Shown: positions 8,962 to 19,042, counted from the first letter of the stretch. The stretch is DNA of 64,000 bases from Candidatus Latescibacterota bacterium (GCA_020633725.1 JACKDC010000001.1:968255-1032254), one strand, 5' to 3'. A program made the numbers and translations. Notes: generated by a model not told the origin, from the letters alone.

Positions 8962-9864
8962 GTGAGTCACGCCGGCGAGCTGGCCGCGCTGGGCACCAGC
9001 CTCGGCTTCACGCTGGGTCCCACCTTCTTCTCGCTCGCCGGGCGCCGCGTGGGCTCGCAGGTGGTGAATCGCATCCGCCTGCTCGGGGCGGCGCCCCTGC
9101 TCGTCCTGCTGCACTTCGCGCTGACGGGCGCGCCGCTCCCCGCCTTCGACGCCACCCGCTGGCTCTGGCTCGCGCTCTCCGGTCTGGTGGGGCTCGTGGC
9201 GGGCGACGCCTGCCTCTTCCGCGCCTTCGTGCTGATCGGCCCGCGGCTCACGATGCTCGTCTACAGCCTGAACCCCCTCATCGCGGCACTGCTGGCCCGC
9301 GTCCTCTTCGGGGAGCGCCTGGGCCCGCTGCAGGTGCTGGCCATGGCGGTGACCCTCGCCGGCGTGGGCTGGGTGGTAAGCGAACGCCAGCCGAGGACGG
9401 GCCCGCAGAGCGCCCCCGACGGCTCCCTGGCGCCCGGACTCCTGCTGGCGCTGGGCGGGGGGGCCGGTCAGGCGCTGGGCCTCGTGTTCGCGCGGCAGGG
9501 CCTGGGCGACGGCCTCCCCGCCCTCTCCGCCCACGTGCTGCGCATGTGCGCGGCGGCCGTCGGCATCTGGATCCTCGCGCTGGCCCAGCGGCAGGTGCGG
9601 CTCACCTTCCGCCGGCTTCGCGAACAGCCTCGCGCGCTGGGCACGATCCTCGGGGGCATGACCTTCGGTCCGGTGGCGGGCGTCTGGCTGGCCATGGTGG
9701 CGATCGCGCGCACGGAGCTCGGCGTGGCCAGCACGCTGATGGCCCTGCCGCCCATCTTCCTGCTGCCGGTGGGCCGCTTCGTGTTCAGGGAGCGGGTCGG
9801 GGTGCGCGCCGTGGCCGGCACCCTGCTGGCGGTGGCCGGCGCCGTCGCGCTCTTCCTGCTCTGA
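8962..9864 (+). CDS. EamA/DMT-family transporter
   Basis: A 300-residue inner-membrane protein with about ten hydrophobic helices in two related halves (EamA repeats), as in drug/metabolite transporters. A long-known repeat signature, PLIAALLARVLFGERLGPLQ, is in the first half, and the second half has LPPIFLLPVGRFVFRERVG. It starts at GTG 8962, three bases after the citF stop, so it probably shares the transcript. It might export a product of citrate or related acid metabolism, but specificity cannot be read from sequence. Confidence 0.8.
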   Translation: MSHAGELAALGTSLGFTLGPTFFSLAGRRVGSQVVNRIRLLGAAPLLVLLHFALTGAPLPAFDATRWLWLALSGLVGLVAGDACLFRAFVLIGPRLTMLVYSLNPLIAALLARVLFGERLGPLQVLAMAVTLAGVGWVVSERQPRTGPQSAPDGSLAPGLLLALGGGAGQALGLVFARQGLGDGLPALSAHVLRMCAAAVGIWILALAQRQVRLTFRRLREQPRALGTILGGMTFGPVAGVWLAMVAIARTELGVASTLMALPPIFLLPVGRFVFRERVGVRAVAGTLLAVAGAVALFLL

Positions 9865-9870
9865 CGGGGT

Positions 9871-12800
9871 CTAGTGCGCGACCAGCAGCCCGGCGCGCTG
9901 CAGGGCCGCCTGCAGGTCCTCGGTGCGCAGGGGCTTGCTGACGTAGTCGTCCATGCCCGCCTCGAGGCAGCGCTCGCGATCGCCCTTCATCGCGTTGGCC
10001 GTCACGGCGATGATGTGCGGCTGCCGCTCCGGCGGCAGCTCCGCGCGGATGCGGCGCGTGGCGCCGAGGCCGTCGAGCTCGGGCATCTGCATGTCCATGA
10101 GGACGACCCCGTAGCGCTGCTCCTGCAGACGCTGCAGCGCGACCAGCCCGTTCTCCGCGAGATCCGCCCGCAAGCCGATGCGCTTGAGCATGCTGATGGC
10201 GACCTTCTGGTTCACCGCGTTGTCCTCCACCAGGAGGATGCGGACCGCTGTCTCCGTCGAGGCCCCCTCGGCGCGGGCCGTGGGGTCCTGGCCGGCCGGC
10301 GACGCCGCGTCAGGTGAGGGCGTCGTACCGGCGTCCGCGTCGTCGGCGAAGAGCATGCCCAGGAGCTGCCGCAGCTGGCTCTCCTTGACCGGCTTGTTGA
10401 GGGCGCCCCGGAAGGCGGGATCGCCCGGCCCGCCGGTGGGATGTCCCTGCAGCAGCAGGACGGGCACGTTCGAAGGCGCCAGGGCCTCGGCCACCTGCCG
10501 CGCGCAGTTGCCGCGGTCGAGGCCGCCCAGGTCCTCGTCGACGAGCGCGAGATCCCAGCGCTCTTCGCCACCCAGCAGCTGCCGCGCCTCCGCGCTGCTC
10601 GCCGCCGCCTCCACGCTGAAGCCGAGCGCGCGCAGCTGCCCCTGCAGCGCGGCGCGGCTCGAGGCGTTGTCCTCCACCAGCAGCGCGCGGCGACCCGCGC
10701 CCACGCCGTCCGGCGCCCCGCCCGCGGGCGCGGCTTCCAGGACCTGCGCGCGAAGCGTGAAGTGGAAGGTCGACCCCTTCCCCTCCTCGCTCTCCACCCA
10801 GATGCGTCCGCCCATCAGTTCGCAGAGCTGCTTGCTGATGGCCAGGCCCAGTCCCGTGCCGCCGTACTTGCGCGAGGTCGAGGCGTCGACCTGGCTGAAG
10901 GAGCGGAAGAGACGTCGCTGCCCGGCGGGCGAGATGCCGATGCCCGTGTCGCGCACCGCGAAGTGCAGTTCGGCGCGTCCGCCGCTGGTGGAGCGCGAGG
11001 CCACCGTCAGTGACACCTCGCCGCGCTCGGTGAACTTGGCCGCGTTGGACAGCAGGTTCAGCAGGATCTGCCGCAGTCGCTGGTGGTCGCCCTTCAGCGT
11101 GAGCGGCAGGTCCGGCGCGAGGAGGCAGGACAGCTCGAGACGCCTCTCGGCCATGCGCAGCGCCACGAGGTCCAGCGCCTCCTCCACGCAGTCGCGGAGG
11201 GCGAAGGGTTCGTCCTGCAGTTCCAGCTGGCCGGCCTCGATCTTCGAGAAGTCGAGGATGTCGTTGATGATCACGAGGAGCGCGTCGCCGGAGCTGCGGA
11301 TGATCTCCAGGTAGTCGCGGTGCTCCGGGTTCGGCGCGCTGTCGATCAGCAGCTGCGCCATGCCGATGATGCCGTTCATCGGCGTGCGGATCTCGTGGCT
11401 CATGGTGGCCAGGAACTCGCTCTTGGCCCGCGTCGCCGCCTCGGCCTCGGCGCGGGCCTGCTCGGCCTCCTGCTGCGAGGCCTGCAGATCGCCCACCAGG
11501 CGAACGAGCTGCGAGGTCCGTTCCTTCACCCGCACCTCGAGCCGGCGCATGCGATAGCGGTTCAGTCCCAGGCCCAGCGCCCACACGGCGCCCAGCAACG
11601 CCAGGCCCAGCGAGCCGTAGGCCCACCAGGTCTCGCTCCAGCGGTAGCGGATCGCGAAGGGGAAGACACCCTCGCCGCTCTCGACGCCGTGGGCGTCCGT
11701 GCTCTTGACGCGGAAGCGGTAGCTGCCGCCGGGGAGGTTCGTGTAGTCCTTGTGCTGCTCCGCGGTCGGCTCCGACCAGCCGCGGTCGAAGCCCTCGAGG
11801 AAGTAGCGGTAGCTGGCGCGATCGGGCGCGTCGAGGCTGGTGGACGCGAAGCTGAAGCGCAGCGCGTTGAGCGTGGCGGGGAAGGCGGGCGCGTCGAGGT
11901 CGGCGCGCGGACTGCCGCCGAAGAGCAGGGAGTCCGAACCGGCGGGCGTCACGCTGGCGATCACCGGCCGGAACACGTCGAGCTGGCGCTTCTCGATGCG
12001 CGGATCGTAGCGGAGCAAGCCGTAGTTGTTGCCCGACCAGAGCACGCCGCTCGGTTCGATGAGGAGGGACGTGCTGCCCACGGGGGGCATGCGCTTCAGG
12101 GGCGTCGCATCCCAGCGATAGCCGCCGTCCTCCCGCGGCAGCACCCGGCCCACGTCGGGCCCCGCGTAGGCCCAGACCTCGCCGCCGGCGCCCTGTGCGA
12201 GCAGGCTCACGTCCAGCTTGCCATCGGCGAACTGGGGACCGAAGCTGGAGTCCGGCACCAGGGGATGCAGGGCGGCCATCGCCAGCGAGTCCGGATCGAT
12301 GCGGTAGAGACCGTGCTCGGCGCCAACGCGCACGCGGCCCCCCAGCGCGAAGAGGGACAGGTTCCAGTCCGCCGTCGCCCCCTGCTCCGGCCCCAGATCC
12401 ACGCGCAGCGACGGCGCCGCCGCGTAGCCATCGCCGTAGGCGAGCAGCAGGCCGCTGTCGTGCTCGAAGGCCACCACGATCGTGCCGTCGGCGTCCTGCT
12501 GGACGCCGCGCACCGCCGCAGACAGGCCGCCCAGCCGGCCTTCCCGGCGCCAGCTTCCCGTCGCGTCCGGCGCGCGCAGCAGCGAGACGCCCTCGTCGTG
12601 GGCCACCAGCACCAGGTCGGGCTCGCTGAGGCTCGACGCCAGCGCCCGAACGCTGAGGTCCTTCTCCACGGGCGTGGCCGTCTCACCGTCGATCGCGTAG
12701 ACGCCCTCGTTGCAGCCGCCCAGCAGACCCGAGGGCGTCTCGAGCAGGGCCCAGCACTGCGTGTCCACACCCTCGACGCGCGTGAAGCCGAAACGGCCGT

Positions 12801-13902
12801 CCGTGCGCCGCGTGCTGGCGAAGAAGCCCCAGGACGTGGCCGCGTAGAGCCTGCCGTCGTGAAGCGCCAGCGCCTCCACCGAGCCCTCCAGCCCCAGGCG
12901 CTGGTCGAAGCTGCTCAGCCGCCCGGGCAGCTCGAGCCGGGAGATGCCGCTGTCCGTGCCCACCCAGAGGCCGTCCTGCCGGTCGGTGAACAGGCCGAGC
13001 ACCATGTTGTGGATGAGGCCGACCGACTCGTCCTGCACGGTCAGCAGCTCGCCGGCGGGCGAGAGCAGCATCACGCCCTGGCGGAGCGTGCCCAGGGCGA
13101 GGTTGCCGTCGGACAGGGTGATGATCTCGTAGACCTGCGCCTCGCGCAGGCGCTCGTGCAGCGCGGGAGCGAAGGGCGCGAACGCGCCGCGCTCGTAGCG
13201 CAGGAGGCCGTCGTCGTAGGAGGCGACCAGCAGCCCGCCGCCCGGCGCCGCGTGAACCACCGTCACGTGCTTGTCGGCGTAGGCCTTGCCGCCGGGAATC
13301 AGGTGGAAGCGTCCGTCGTCGCCGAGTTCCGCCAGGCCGCGCCCTTCGAGTCGCGTGTAGACGCCGCCGCCGGCCTCCCACAGCCCCTTGAATTCGCCGC
13401 CGTCCCGCCACACGCGCAGCGAGTCCGCGCCGCCCGTCCACAGGTACACGCCCGCGCGCCCCTGGAAGTAGACGCCCGCGTCGGTCTCCGCGATGGAGTA
13501 GATCTCCTCCACCTCGCGCGCGCCCGCCGGAAGCAGCGGCCGCAGCGACCGCAGCCGGGGCACGCCCAGCGAGTCCGGCTCGAGGACGCCGAAGTCCACC
13601 CGCGAGCCCACGCAGATGCGTCCGCGCCGGTCGAGGTGCAGGGCGCGCACGATGTTCGGCCCCAGGTCCTCCACGAGCCGCCAGCGCACGCCGTCGTACT
13701 GCAGCAGCCCGCTGGTGTTGCCCACGTAGACGAAGCCCAGGCTGTCCTGGACGCCGCACCAGTTCTGCAGGTTGAAGCCCAGTTCGCCCGTGTCCACGTT
13801 CTGCGCGTAGACGAGCCCCAGCTCCGCGTAGGGATTCTCCGCCGCGCGCGACGCGGCGGGACCGAGGCAGAGGACGAACAGCAGGACACGCAGTCGACTC
13901 AT
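9871..13902 (-). CDS. periplasmic-propeller hybrid sensor histidine kinase with two receivers
   Basis: A 1343-residue one-protein phosphorelay. After a signal peptide (LLFVLCLGPAASRA) comes a large extracytoplasmic beta-propeller of two-component-regulator type (about residues 20-640, e.g. GLWVGTDSGISRLELPG). A Y_Y_Y domain, one membrane helix (WAYGSLGLALLGAVWALGLGL) and a coiled coil follow. The HisKA box SHEIRTPMNGIIGM has its phospho-His near residue 836, then come HATPase motifs (LLSNAAKFT, DTGIGI, YGGTGLGLAIS) and two receivers. REC1 (LVEDN, ALVDEDL, LNKPV) and REC2 (LVEDN, LMDMQMP, SKPL) look intact. ATG at 13902 is chosen because it opens the signal peptide. No response regulator is adjacent. 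The gene is convergent with the DMT gene, 6 bp apart. Confidence 0.9.
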   Translation of the reverse strand: MSRLRVLLFVLCLGPAASRAAENPYAELGLVYAQNVDTGELGFNLQNWCGVQDSLGFVYVGNTSGLLQYDGVRWRLVEDLGPNIVRALHLDRRGRICVGSRVDFGVLEPDSLGVPRLRSLRPLLPAGAREVEEIYSIAETDAGVYFQGRAGVYLWTGGADSLRVWRDGGEFKGLWEAGGGVYTRLEGRGLAELGDDGRFHLIPGGKAYADKHVTVVHAAPGGGLLVASYDDGLLRYERGAFAPFAPALHERLREAQVYEIITLSDGNLALGTLRQGVMLLSPAGELLTVQDESVGLIHNMVLGLFTDRQDGLWVGTDSGISRLELPGRLSSFDQRLGLEGSVEALALHDGRLYAATSWGFFASTRRTDGRFGFTRVEGVDTQCWALLETPSGLLGGCNEGVYAIDGETATPVEKDLSVRALASSLSEPDLVLVAHDEGVSLLRAPDATGSWRREGRLGGLSAAVRGVQQDADGTIVVAFEHDSGLLLAYGDGYAAAPSLRVDLGPEQGATADWNLSLFALGGRVRVGAEHGLYRIDPDSLAMAALHPLVPDSSFGPQFADGKLDVSLLAQGAGGEVWAYAGPDVGRVLPREDGGYRWDATPLKRMPPVGSTSLLIEPSGVLWSGNNYGLLRYDPRIEKRQLDVFRPVIASVTPAGSDSLLFGGSPRADLDAPAFPATLNALRFSFASTSLDAPDRASYRYFLEGFDRGWSEPTAEQHKDYTNLPGGSYRFRVKSTDAHGVESGEGVFPFAIRYRWSETWWAYGSLGLALLGAVWALGLGLNRYRMRRLEVRVKERTSQLVRLVGDLQASQQEAEQARAEAEAATRAKSEFLATMSHEIRTPMNGIIGMAQLLIDSAPNPEHRDYLEIIRSSGDALLVIINDILDFSKIEAGQLELQDEPFALRDCVEEALDLVALRMAERRLELSCLLAPDLPLTLKGDHQRLRQILLNLLSNAAKFTERGEVSLTVASRSTSGGRAELHFAVRDTGIGISPAGQRRLFRSFSQVDASTSRKYGGTGLGLAISKQLCELMGGRIWVESEEGKGSTFHFTLRAQVLEAAPAGGAPDGVGAGRRALLVEDNASSRAALQGQLRALGFSVEAAASSAEARQLLGGEERWDLALVDEDLGGLDRGNCARQVAEALAPSNVPVLLLQGHPTGGPGDPAFRGALNKPVKESQLRQLLGMLFADDADAGTTPSPDAASPAGQDPTARAEGASTETAVRILLVEDNAVNQKVAISMLKRIGLRADLAENGLVALQRLQEQRYGVVLMDMQMPELDGLGATRRIRAELPPERQPHIIAVTANAMKGDRERCLEAGMDDYVSKPLRTEDLQAALQRAGLLVAH

Positions 13903-14030
13903 CGCGCCGCCGAAACCGTGGGAGTTCGCGCACGGCGGCCACCGCGGCCGACGTGTCGCCATTGGGGAATCGGCCTCGTGGCGCACTTGCTTGAGAAGAT
14001 TTGGGAGACGGGCCGCGCGAGCGACAGGGG

Positions 14031-15173
14031 CTAGACGTCCCCGTCGCGCCCCGCCGTGGCGAAGAGCTCCCGCCAGCGCCCGCCCAGGGCGGACCAGTCG
14101 TGGGCCAGCGCCGCGGCGCGGCACTCCTCACCCCGCCAGCGCTCCGGCTGGAGCAGATGCGTCCTCAGCGCGCCCTCGAGTTGCCCGGGCGGGTAGCGAC
14201 GGGACGCGGGCCAGAGCTCCGGGTAGACGAGCGCGTCCGGCACCAGCGGCAGCGCGCCCGCCGCGGCCGCCTCCAGCAGCGCGAGCCCCTGGAACTCGTG
14301 CCGGGCGCAGGAGACGACCAGGTCGGCCTCGCCCAGGGCCTCGGCGTAGGCCTCGCGGCTCTCGAGGAAGCCCCAGTGGGCGACGCGCGTCCCCAGCGCC
14401 TCACGCGCCACGTCGAAGATCGGCGGCGTGGCGGCGAAGCGCTCGCCGAGCACGGAGACGCTGAACTCCAGTCCCTCGCCCGCCAGCGCGATCAGCGCGG
14501 CGAAGAACTCCTCGGGGCCCTTGTCGTGCTCCCAGCGGTGGTTCCACAGGATGCGCGGCGGGCCCTCCCGCGCCGCGCGCGGCCGCGCCGCCAGCTCCGC
14601 GAGCGCGGCCGGCACCGGCAGCACGGTCGAACGCGCGCGCAGCTGCTCGACGAGCCCGGGCAGCCGCGGCGCCGGCAGACGCCGGAGGAACTCCGGCAGC
14701 GCCGTCAGGAAGCTGTCGCGGTTGTAGGCGCTGTTCCACAGCACGCGGTCCGCCGCCGCCGCGCTCTGGACGTTCGTCCACGCGTAGTGCTCGTCACGGC
14801 GGTCGTCCACGCGCACGGGATAGGCGAGCTGGTTCTCGTGGAAGTAGAGCAGCAGAGGCAGCGCGGCGGCCTCGCGCGGCAGCAGTCCGCGCAGGGCGGC
14901 GGCGTCGAGCAGCGAGGTGACGAAGATCCCCGCAGCGTCGGGCCGCTCCCGCCGCCAGCGCTCGGCGAAGTGCAGGGCCGCGCCCCGCATGCGCCACTTC
15001 CAGCGGCGCGGCGGCAGGGTCCAGCGCTCGAAGCGAAGCGGGCCGGACAGGCGCGCCACGAGGCCGTCGATCAGATGGCGATGGCTGCCGCCGTAGTAGG
15101 GCTCGATGAGAATCCAGGGACGCGCGTGGACCGGAGGGCTCGCGCTCAACGCGTCCTGCCCTCCGGTCCGCAC
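14031..15173 (-). CDS. tRNA-queuosine mannosyltransferase homologue (DUF3524/GTDC1 family)
   Basis: A 380-residue GT-B glycosyltransferase that matches the GTDC1/QTMAN family. The DUF3524 N-terminal domain has the signature run ILIEPYYGGSHRHLIDGL, then LPPRRWKWRMRG, FVTSLLDAAALRGLLP, and LYFHENQLAYP followed by NVQSAAAADRVLWNSAYN. The C-terminal part has the nucleotide-sugar fold (WNHRWEHDKGPEEF, CARHEFQGLALLEAAAAG). In vertebrates this enzyme mannosylates queuosine-34 of tRNA-Asp using GDP-mannose. The start is GTG at 15173; a second GTG 14 codons in is possible. It lies 15 bp downstream of the dehydrogenase gene on the same strand. Confidence 0.88.
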   Translation of the reverse strand: MRTGGQDALSASPPVHARPWILIEPYYGGSHRHLIDGLVARLSGPLRFERWTLPPRRWKWRMRGAALHFAERWRRERPDAAGIFVTSLLDAAALRGLLPREAAALPLLLYFHENQLAYPVRVDDRRDEHYAWTNVQSAAAADRVLWNSAYNRDSFLTALPEFLRRLPAPRLPGLVEQLRARSTVLPVPAALAELAARPRAAREGPPRILWNHRWEHDKGPEEFFAALIALAGEGLEFSVSVLGERFAATPPIFDVAREALGTRVAHWGFLESREAYAEALGEADLVVSCARHEFQGLALLEAAAAGALPLVPDALVYPELWPASRRYPPGQLEGALRTHLLQPERWRGEECRAAALAHDWSALGGRWRELFATAGRDGDV

Positions 15174-15188
15174 GGCCTCACGCGTCGC

Positions 15189-16307
15189 CTAGAGCGCCCT
15201 GGCGACGGCCTCGGCCATCTCCAGCGTGCTGTTCGCGCCGCCCATGTCGTAGGTGCGCACCTTGCCCTCGGCGATGACCCTGGCGATGGCCGCCTCCAGG
15301 CGCGTCGCCGAAGCGGTCTCGCCCAGGAAGTCGAGCATGAGCTTGACCGAGAGCAACATCGCCATCGGGTTCACCTTGTACTGACCCGCGTACTTGGGCG
15401 CGCTGCCGTGGGTGGGCTCGAAGACCGCGAACTTGTCGCCGATGTTCCCGCTGGCCGCGAAGCCGAGACCGCCCACGAGCTGGGCCGCGAGGTCGCTGAT
15501 GATGTCGCCGAACATGTTGCCGGCCACCAGCACGTCGTAGTCCTGGGGGTTCTTGACCAGCCACATGCACATGGCGTCGATGTTCGTCTCCCAGAGCGGA
15601 ATGCCGGGGTAGTCCTTCGCCACCTCGCGCGCCGTGCGCGTGAAGAGCCCGCCCGTCTGCCGCAGCACGTTGGGCTTCTCCACCAGCGTCACGGACTTCC
15701 TGCCGTTGGCCTTGGCGTACTCGAAGGCCTGGCGGGTGATGCTCGCGCAGCCGGCCTTCGTGACCAGGCGCGTGGTGATGGCCATCTCGTCGCGCGGGAC
15801 GTCCGCGAAGCGCTTCGCCTTGGGCATGTGCTTGGTCATCATGGCGAAGAGCTCGTCGGGCACGGGATGCGCCTCGAGGCCCGTGTAGAGGCCCTCGGTG
15901 TTCTCGCGGAACACGACGAGATCGATCCCGTCCTTGTAGTTCAGCGGGTTGCCCGGGTAGGCCTTGCAGGGCCGCAGATTGGTGTGGAGGTTGAACTCCT
16001 GCCGCAGCCGGACGATGGGACTGAAGTAGACGAGACCCTTGCCCTGCAGCGAGGGGTCCAGCTCCTTCTCCGCCTCCGCCACCGGCTTGCTGGTGATGGC
16101 GCCGAAGAGCGCGGCGTCGCTCGCGTGGAGCATGGTGATGGTGCGGTCGGGCAGGGCGTTGCCCTCGCTGCACCAGAAGTCCCAGCCGATGTCGCCGTGC
16201 GTGTACGCGGCGTCGAGCTTGAGGGCGTCCAGCACCAGGCGGGCGGCTTCCATCACGTCGTTGCCGACGCCGTCTCCGGGGAGCCAGGCGATCTTGTAGG
16301 CGGCCAC
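15189..16307 (-). CDS. isocitrate/isopropylmalate dehydrogenase family protein
   Basis: A 372-residue beta-decarboxylating dehydrogenase. Visible motifs are WLPGDGVGNDVMEAA at the N-terminus, FRENTEGLYTG with the catalytic Tyr, the Lys-bearing second catalytic segment, GNMFGDIISDLAAQLVGGLGF (metal-binding Asp residues) and EPTHGSAPKYAG. Such short homodimeric members act on isocitrate, 3-isopropylmalate or homoisocitrate, usually with NAD. Sequence alone does not settle which. GTG at 16307 is the start, with a strong AGGAGG seven bases upstream. No leu or lys genes are nearby, so an isocitrate role is a reasonable guess. Confidence 0.85.
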   Translation of the reverse strand: MAAYKIAWLPGDGVGNDVMEAARLVLDALKLDAAYTHGDIGWDFWCSEGNALPDRTITMLHASDAALFGAITSKPVAEAEKELDPSLQGKGLVYFSPIVRLRQEFNLHTNLRPCKAYPGNPLNYKDGIDLVVFRENTEGLYTGLEAHPVPDELFAMMTKHMPKAKRFADVPRDEMAITTRLVTKAGCASITRQAFEYAKANGRKSVTLVEKPNVLRQTGGLFTRTAREVAKDYPGIPLWETNIDAMCMWLVKNPQDYDVLVAGNMFGDIISDLAAQLVGGLGFAASGNIGDKFAVFEPTHGSAPKYAGQYKVNPMAMLLSVKLMLDFLGETASATRLEAAIARVIAEGKVRTYDMGGANSTLEMAEAVARAL

Positions 16308-16402
16308 GGGAGTCCTCCTCTGCGAATCTCGGTGTGGCGGAAGGAAGAAGTGTCGAAGCGCCGAGCAATGTACCCGCCCGCGCGGGCCCTGGCAAGCCCG
16401 GC

Positions 16403-18955
16403 CTAGCGGAGCAGGAGCACCCGCCCTCTGGCCTCGCCCGTGGCGCTGCGCAGGCGGGCCAGATAGAGCCCCGAGGCCGCGCGGTGACCGGCGCCGTCGC
16501 GGCCGTCCCAGTGCAGGGTGCTGACCCCCGCGGGCAGGGGGCCGTCCAGCAGCTGGCGGACGTGCCGGCCGCGGACGTCGTAGAGGTCCACCCGCGCGCG
16601 CGTCGCGCCCGGCCCCGAGAGCGACAGCGCCACCTGGTCGACGCCCGCCACCCGCAGCCGCCAGGGGGAGCCGGCGGCCGGCGGGACGGCGGCGGCGTCG
16701 TCCTGCTCGACGTAGTCCCCCACGCGCACCCAGGGCACGGGCGTGTCGCCGGCCATGACGGCGGTGGCCGCCGGGGCGAAGACCTGGAAGTCCAGGCGAT
16801 CGCTGGAGAGCCAGACCGTGTCGAGGTCCGCCGACACCCAGCCCGTCTCGGAGAGGTCCACGTAGAGGCGGTCGTGCAGGATCAGGCTGCTCCCCTGCAC
16901 GAGCAGGGTGCGCGTGCCCTCCGGGCGGACTTCCACGAGACCGAAGCGGCCGACGAGGGTGACGTCCTCCTTGTCCAGCGGGCCGTCCCAGGCGGCGACC
17001 AGGTCGCGCTGCAGGTCCGTGCCCTCGCCGCGCACGGCGTGGACGCCGTTGTCGAAGCGCTCGGTGGTCACGGTCGGCGCCGTCGCGCCGTCCGGCAGCA
17101 GTTCCAGCTCCCAGAGGAAGCGCGCCTTCATGGCGGTGTAGTCGACGGTGAGGAGCCGGCTGTCGGGATCGTCGTTGCCGTTGTCGTAGTCGGCGGCGCT
17201 CCAGCCCGTGCTCGCCGGCGCCGGGACGAGCAGGTGGGCGTCCATGCCGCCCGCCGGGCCGGCGAAGGTGTAGCGATCGGCGCTGACGCTCAGCGCCAGC
17301 TGCTGGCCGACGTGCAGCCGCCACTGGTAGTCGTGGTTCACGGTGTCCTTCTGCAGGTCGTCGAGCAGGTAGAGCGTTGGCGCGGCGGGCGCCGCGTCCG
17401 GCAGCAGCAGCACCCAGCGGTCGGCCAGCAGCATGGGGTTCCCGCCGTCGTAGCCCCAGGACCAGTCGGTGCCGGGCAGGGGCTGGTCGGGATCGTTGTA
17501 GGGCGAGTGGCTCGTGTAGGCCGGCTCCATGTCCGCGCGGAGGACGCGGCAGAAGCCGCGGTCCACCACGCGCGTCAGGACGCCGTCCGTGCCGATGCTC
17601 GAGCCGGCGTTGTGCTGTCCCACGCCGTCGACCAGCGGCAGGTTGTGCGACTCGGTCTGCTTCGCCGGATCGCCGGTGCCATGGTCCATGGCGAAGGTCT
17701 GGCCGAAGGCGCGCAGCGTGAACTGGCCGACGTCCTCCTGCCAGTGCCCGCCGCGGAAGGTCCCCGCCTGCAGCGTGAAGTGCACGCTCTGGGCGAGCGG
17801 ATCGCCCGGCCAGCCGCGCCGGTAGACGTAGAGCCCCTGGTCGGGGAAGAGCCGCTCGCCGTCCAGCAGCCCCTGGGGCGGCAGCTGGGCGCCCGCGCGG
17901 TGCCAGAGCAGCGTGGCCGTGTAGTCGCCCACGGACGAGTAGTTGAACCCGTGCGCGCCGCTGATCCAGTCCTGTACCCAGCGCGCGAAGCGCGGATCGG
18001 GCTGACGGTACTGCGCCCACTCCCAGAGCGTCGAGTGCAGGGCCAGCGGCCGGCTCGACTCGTTGCAGTCGTTGCGATTCAGGCAGTAGCCGCCGCCCTG
18101 CGGCAGCAGCGAGTAGGCCGCCCACTCCAGCACCGCGCCGATCTGCGCGTCGTCCCAGGCGGTCAGCCCGTCGATCCGGCGCTGCGCCTCCCAGAGCGCC
18201 GGCAGGAAGCGGAAGACGAAGCCGAGATAGAGCCCGCCCTCGCCGTAGCTGCCGTCCTGGCCGAGCAGGTCCGTCAGCGCCTTCTGCACCAGGTGACCGC
18301 CCAGCGTCTTCGCCTGCACGAGCAGCGTGTCGCCCGGCCAGTCGTCGCGGAGCGTGAGCTCGGCCTGCTGCAGCGCGGCGCCGATGGCGATGCTGTGATT
18401 GCTGCAGTAGGGGTTGTAGATCCCGCGAGTGAAGACGAAGTCGGTGGTCATCACGTCGAGGTAGTCGCGCAGTTCGGTGAAGAGCGCGGCCGTGGCGGCG
18501 CTGTCCGCGCCGGACCAGGCGAGGTCGTAGATGTGCAGCAGACTGCGCAGCCGCAGCGCGGCGGACAGATCGTCGCCGGAGCCGAAGACGTCCTCGTTCG
18601 CGACGAGGTAGCCGGCCACCTCCTGCAGCTTGTCGCGCACGGAGCTGGCCAGGGGCTCGTCCGCGAGCTGGGTGAGCAGCCCCAGCGTCGGCACGGTGGT
18701 GATGCCCCCGTTCGAACCGAGGATCACGCTCGGCGACAGGCCGTCGTAAACCTCCCCCATCGTCTGCATCAGGTAGAGGGTGCGTGCGCGCACCGAATCG
18801 GCCGCCACCGAGTCGGGCAGCGTGGCGATCAGCGCGGGGTCCACCAGGAAGCGGGGATGCAGCGCGTCGTAGTCCGCTCTCGCCTGCCGCCCGTGGACGA
18901 GCGCGATCAGCAGGAGCGCGGCGAGGGCGAGCGCAGCGCGGCGTCGAGGGGGCAA
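16403..18955 (-). CDS. secreted heparinase II/III-like protein with FlgD-like C-terminal domain
   Basis: An 850-residue exported protein. It begins with a signal peptide (RAALALAALLLIALVHGRQARA), then an alpha/alpha-toroid of about 400 residues. Next is a beta-sandwich region of the heparinase II/III type (GTFRGGHWQEDVGQFTLRAFGQTFAMDHGTG), with His residues suited to a lyase. The last 65 residues (VDLYDVRGRHVRQLL ... SGLYLARLRSATGEARGRVLLLR) are the FlgD/Ig-like C-terminal module seen on many secreted proteins of FCB-type bacteria. The start is TTG at 18955, with GGAGG eight bases upstream. The substrate is unknown; a uronic-acid polysaccharide is plausible. Confidence 0.7.
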   Translation of the reverse strand: MPPRRRAALALAALLLIALVHGRQARADYDALHPRFLVDPALIATLPDSVAADSVRARTLYLMQTMGEVYDGLSPSVILGSNGGITTVPTLGLLTQLADEPLASSVRDKLQEVAGYLVANEDVFGSGDDLSAALRLRSLLHIYDLAWSGADSAATAALFTELRDYLDVMTTDFVFTRGIYNPYCSNHSIAIGAALQQAELTLRDDWPGDTLLVQAKTLGGHLVQKALTDLLGQDGSYGEGGLYLGFVFRFLPALWEAQRRIDGLTAWDDAQIGAVLEWAAYSLLPQGGGYCLNRNDCNESSRPLALHSTLWEWAQYRQPDPRFARWVQDWISGAHGFNYSSVGDYTATLLWHRAGAQLPPQGLLDGERLFPDQGLYVYRRGWPGDPLAQSVHFTLQAGTFRGGHWQEDVGQFTLRAFGQTFAMDHGTGDPAKQTESHNLPLVDGVGQHNAGSSIGTDGVLTRVVDRGFCRVLRADMEPAYTSHSPYNDPDQPLPGTDWSWGYDGGNPMLLADRWVLLLPDAAPAAPTLYLLDDLQKDTVNHDYQWRLHVGQQLALSVSADRYTFAGPAGGMDAHLLVPAPASTGWSAADYDNGNDDPDSRLLTVDYTAMKARFLWELELLPDGATAPTVTTERFDNGVHAVRGEGTDLQRDLVAAWDGPLDKEDVTLVGRFGLVEVRPEGTRTLLVQGSSLILHDRLYVDLSETGWVSADLDTVWLSSDRLDFQVFAPAATAVMAGDTPVPWVRVGDYVEQDDAAAVPPAAGSPWRLRVAGVDQVALSLSGPGATRARVDLYDVRGRHVRQLLDGPLPAGVSTLHWDGRDGAGHRAASGLYLARLRSATGEARGRVLLLR

Positions 18956-19042
18956 AGGGGGCCTCCAAGGCTGGTGGATTTCAGCCAGTGCACCGACCCC
19001 TTCATTTTACCAGGAAGTCCGGGGGACGTCCAAGGCCGACCG

